Program-made: the position numbers and the translations under genes
Shown: positions 60,458-64,000 of the stretch, piece after piece
Layout: each line of letters begins with the position of its first letter
How positions within the stretch are numbered: position 1 is the first letter of the stretch
The notes under the pieces: model-generated
Seen by the model: only the letters and a program-made list of their open reading frames with translations
Database searches by the model: none
What the model was told of the DNA's origin: nothing
Origin: Pinus tabuliformis
Taxonomy: Eukaryota > Streptophyta > Pinopsida > Pinales > Pinaceae
Direction: 5' to 3'
Assembly (NCBI GenBank): GCA_031772625.1
Contig: CM062820.1
Coordinates: forward strand, 87,898,069-87,962,068
DNA length: 64,000 nt

Positions 60458-60979
60458 ATTAATTAATAATATTAATATTGATATTAATATGTATATATAC
60501 CTATCACCCTATATCAAATTCATTTATCAATATGCTTTTACATGTGTTTGATATATGCCTATTAGCACATATCAACCACATTTATTAATGCGATTGTGTT
60601 AATATTAAACAATAAGGTAAAAAATGTTACTAATTCATTTTAAATCTACTTTATATTATGGTAAAAACTTTAAAAAGTAATTAGTTAACATTATTAAAAA
60701 AACTTTCTTAATTCATATTAAGATAATTGTTAAGATTTAATGAACCCATCTCCACCATGATTCCTTGAAGAAATAGTGAAAATCTAGACTTCATTCAAGA
60801 ATTAGTTACATTCAAGGCCATCAATTTAAAAATAAATGTAGCTTAAATAAGAGAGATTATTATACTTGCCATACTCATGGTATTATGCAATCGATTGTAC
60901 CTTTGACCGGGTATTTATTTTCTTTTAGTTTATCATTATGGATTGAATATTATTGGTTTAGGTCTTAATCTATAATGAT
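60458..60979. other. AT-rich DNA upstream of possible exon
   Basis: No repeat or ORF recognised. It ends in a T-rich run and tttattgcag, a good plant 3' splice-site consensus. Confidence 0.4.
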
Positions 60980-61183
60980 ATTTATTGCAGTCTTTGAAAA
61001 ACACAATGTTATGTGGATCACTGCCTCTAATGTTTCTTCCATATGTTTCTTCCATAATTTTTGTTGCAATTGGAATATTTGTGCCATTAGCTTTAGATCC
61101 TTTTAGATTTTTCATTGCTAAGCTTTATAGGAAACCACCAAAAATTAAAATCCTTGAAAATAGCTTAGATATATGTAAATAAC
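60980..61183 (+). pseudogene. Possible isolated terminal exon of a membrane-protein gene
   Basis: Immediately after a splice-acceptor-like tttattgcag, a frame reads to a stop at 61182, about 65 codons. It contains a hydrophobic segment (PLMFLPYVSSIIFVAIGIFV) followed by a basic juxtamembrane stretch (RFFIAKLYRKPPKIK). The codon mix is not low-complexity like the surroundings. I do not recognise the family. No upstream exon is seen in the window, so this may be a captured fragment, a last exon with distant partners, or chance. Confidence 0.25.
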
Positions 61184-61682
61184 ACACTTATCATTAATTA
61201 CTACCCACCATAATTTAGCAACTGTTTGCTCAAAAATAAATAGGAACGAGATATAAATAAATACACTTACCAAGAGTTGTTATTGCCCACAATTATTTAT
61301 GTTTTCTTCAACACTTTTATTAGTAGCATTGAAAATGTAAATCTCCAAACTTAATAAGTATGAGTAAAAATGTAAATGTTCAATTAATTTTCAGTTTCAT
61401 AAATGAATTGTAATTTTTATGAAAGCATAATTTCCACTTAAATAGGGGAACACTTGTTCTTATTTAAATTATGTTTGGAAGTAATTGATAGTATATATGT
61501 TATTTATTTCCTTGCAAGCTTAAGAATAAAATATCATTACACAAATATCTAAAAATAATGCATGAATATTGCAACTATATCCATAAATTATGGCTAAAAA
61601 TATCTGAGACAACTATCCACATACATTATCTTATGCAAATGCTACAATAAGACCTTGAAGTTATGATTCAATCAAATGTTTG

Positions 61683-61684
<2 letters not shown>
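61184..61684. other. AT-rich spacer, no feature seen
   Basis: No ORF, repeat or element boundary recognised. Confidence 0.5.

Positions 61685-61750
<66 letters not shown>
61685..61750. repeat. (TA)n microsatellite, about 66 bp
   Basis: Uninterrupted TA dinucleotides. Confidence 0.95.
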
Positions 61751-61753
<3 letters not shown>

Positions 61754-61784
61754 AAACATTATTAATCGCATTGGTCAATACTAA

Positions 61785-61838
61785 ATTAATAGTGATCAAC
61801 GAAACAAATTGATTAATAGTGATCAACGAAACAAATTG
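61785..61838. repeat. 27-bp perfect tandem duplication
   Basis: attaatagtgatcaacgaaa and the following caaattg occur at 61785 and again at 61812 without change, so the duplication is recent. Confidence 0.9.
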
Positions 61839-62270
61839 ATTATTAGAGTCCTTCCTTTCCAGTGACTAATAATAACAAAATGAGATCTTATTAACTATTT
61901 ATTAATTGAAATGTAACTTAATTATTTTATAATATTTAAATTGTTTTTATAATAAATATTATTAATTAGCAAGTTCAAAATCAAGAAATATTGTTATTTA
62001 ACAAGTTTACATTTTTATTAGTTGAATTAAATAAATTTACAAATAAACAAATAAATTGGCCATGAATGTTATGAGGTTCAATGTAAAATCTAATGATAAA
62101 ATTTAATATATTTGAAAATTACTTTAATTTCATAAATAAGTTGGTTAGGGAAGCAAAGGAAGTTACGAGAAAAGGTCGCTAAGTGAAAGTTCATTTACCA
62201 GACAGTTAGAGGACAGTTGTGTCCATTCCTAGAGATAAATTGTAATAGTCCTGGTGAAAATTCCATGTAA
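61839..62270. other. AT-rich spacer, no feature seen
   Basis: No coding or element signature. Confidence 0.5.
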
Positions 62271-63345
62271 TAAAGTTAAAAACAATAACCACAGATGAAT
62301 GAGACACTTATTCCAAGCTGAATGTTGGGCAAGACATCCTAAGGGTTGTTCATTTGGTTGTTTATGGCTAAAGAAAGTGGCAAAGGCAATGGCTAAGGCA
62401 TTTTTGGCACATTTATTTATGAAAATAATGGAAATCGGGAGAAAAGGGAGGTGAAAGGTTACAGGTTGCACGTGAGGAGGAAAATAATGGAAAATGAAGA
62501 AAATAGAGACCTAATTCATAAAAAGTATTCTGAGGATCACTTGGTAACCTTTTGTCAGTTTAGTATTGGAGATCTTTAATTATTCTCTCTCTCTCTCTCT
62601 CTCTCTCTCATACTCTTGAATACTTAGAGATTTCTTGAATCACTCTTGGAGGGTGTGGAATGCTTGGATTCTTCGAGAAAGAAGGAAAAGGAAGAGTAGG
62701 AAAGCACAAGAAAGCATCAACATCAATAGCTACATCATATTTTCTTGCAGGTACTAAGTTGCATGTATGATTTCTTCACTAGTTTTAGCATGCATGGCAT
62801 ATGCATGGGTTTTCTTGGTTGTGATCTATCATTGGCATGGAGGATTACCTAGATCGACAGTGAATTGCCTAGCCTTGTCATTTCCTGGATAGCCATGGTG
62901 ATTGTGGGTTTACTTTCATTATTGTTTTTGGTTGGTTCTCATGTTTCCTTAGCTTGGGTTGAGTTACTAGTCCTGGAAGCCATGGTTGAACAAACGCTCT
63001 GGAAGCTTTGTAACAGCTTGGGTTCAGTCAGTATTTCTGGAAGCCCTAGTTGGAAAAATGTGCTAGAAGCACTTTTTGGGTTGAGTTACTAGTCCTAGAA
63101 GCCTTGGTTGGAAAAATGTTCTAGAAGCCCTGTATAAGCTATGGGTTGAGTTACTACTTCTGGAAGCCTTGGTTGAAAAAATGCTCTGGATGCCCTGGAA
63201 GGCTTGGATAGGACCAATCCGACGATGGTTTTGGCGATGTACAACCGTGAGTTAGAATCACCGTTTCATGGCTTGACATGGATGGCCTCTGGAATCCCTG
63301 GATGAGTTTTGATTTATGTGTTCTATGAGATCCCACATTCATGCG
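62271..63345. repeat. Repeat family F, copy b
   Basis: Second copy of the family at 52331-53444, same order of blocks and same orientation. It includes a (CT)n tract at 62584-62609 absent from copy a in that length. Function and class unknown; possibly an LTR or leader of an element that extends past the right edge. Confidence 0.65.
62952..63210. repeat. About 63-bp tandem repeat, four units, inside family F
   Basis: Each unit has gggttgagttactagtcc, ggaagccttggttg and a-aaatgctctggaagc. Units vary at many positions. The equivalent array in copy a is 52975-53180. Confidence 0.8.
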
Positions 63346-64000
63346 TGGAATATGGCAGGGGGATGAATTACTAAAGAGAGATTTGGCTCAACCATTCTAC
63401 GGTTAGGTGGAATGTGGTAGTCCCATCTCTAATTAGTTCATTGCAGTCATGAATGAGAAATCATTTCCATTTATTTTCATGTGTAAAGGTACTGATGTAT
63501 TTATGGATTTGATGGTTGTCATGTTTATTGTATTTATGTTCCTATTATGTTGGTTATATGTACATTTTATGGCAGGAGTTATGTATGGCTCTTAGCATGT
63601 TTTTACTTGTATGTGGATAGATAATGTGTCTATGACCTAATAGATGATAATGCATCAAATTTCATGAGGGAACAATGGTCCATAACGATTCTCACATAAG
63701 TATCATAAGATCCCTACACCTAACTTTGTTATTTACACCTGTAGACTAAATGTCGCTGATATGTTTGACGAAATGCCTATCATGGCTAGTAGGGGTCAAT
63801 TCAAGGTCTTGAACAAGTATTTTCTTTAGTACTATCATTTCCATGTTACTTTATTTATTTGAAGAGATGGATCAATTCTGGGCAGTGACCTGGGCTCTGG
63901 TAACGAAAATGTGGCTCAAATCCTAGAGTCGTTGGCAAGCAAGCCTGTGAGAGTGACTTTAGGTTGTTGGTCGCTCCCTTTCCCATAGCATAATAGTGAC
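63346..64000. other. Right edge, no assignable feature
   Basis: No ORF above background and no recognised terminus. The composition is less AT-rich than 59.6-62.3 kb, compatible with the interior of an unrecognised repeat continuing from family F copy b. Confidence 0.4.

Overview
The window is repeat-dense plant nuclear DNA. The evidence is the mix of elements: Ty1/Copia remnants primed by initiator-Met tRNA, an Athila/Tat-type Ty3/Gypsy element primed by an Asp-type tRNA, a Ty3/Gypsy chromovirus with a C-terminal chromodomain, two L1-type LINEs carrying a plant-style RNase H, short SINE-like insertions, and large AT-rich repeat units. No intact host gene, rRNA or tRNA gene was found. The nesting suggests a large-genome seed plant, possibly a gymnosperm, but the species cannot be fixed from sequence alone.

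Layout. 1-2374: 5' end of a decayed LTR element on the minus strand (LTR 1283-2374). 2375-21050: one old Copia element (Copia-1, minus strand) split by two later insertions. These are a solo LTR at 3729-4195 and a 14.4-kb Athila/Tat-like element, Gypsy-1, at 4883-19275. Gypsy-1 has a perfect 5-bp target duplication (GGCTC). On the minus strand it reads LTR, tRNA-Asp-type PBS, gag, protease, RT, RNase H, integrase, a non-coding segment with an array of four similar hairpins, a large extra ORF (ORF3), PPT, LTR. 21056-24350: a 57-bp minisatellite, AT-rich DNA and two foldback elements. 24351-34662: a 2.2-kb tandem duplication with Copia-type LTR ends, then a badly decayed Copia-2. 34938-52330: two diverged copies of a compound AT-rich macro-repeat containing four long purine-rich blocks. 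Each copy was invaded by a 5'-truncated LINE (36483-39467 and 44444-48601), and one also by a SINE whose empty site survives in the other copy. 52331-53444 and 62271-63345: two copies of another repeat family with about 60-bp internal tandem repeats. 53445-59637: Gypsy-2, a young chromovirus with 437-bp LTRs differing at four positions and one 1,454-codon frame interrupted only by three TAG codons. 59638-64000: AT-rich DNA, a short-period tandem array, a SINE-like element, and a possible lone host exon at 60980-61183.

Working relationships. No gene set here acts as a host pathway. The working units are the retroelements, each with promoter (LTR), primer site, structural protein (gag), enzymes (protease, RT, RNase H, integrase) and polypurine tract. 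All autonomous copies seen are broken, although Gypsy-2 is nearly intact. Relative order from nesting: Copia-1 is older than its solo-LTR and Gypsy-1 insertions; the macro-repeat duplication is older than the SINE insertion; Gypsy-2 is among the youngest events by LTR identity.
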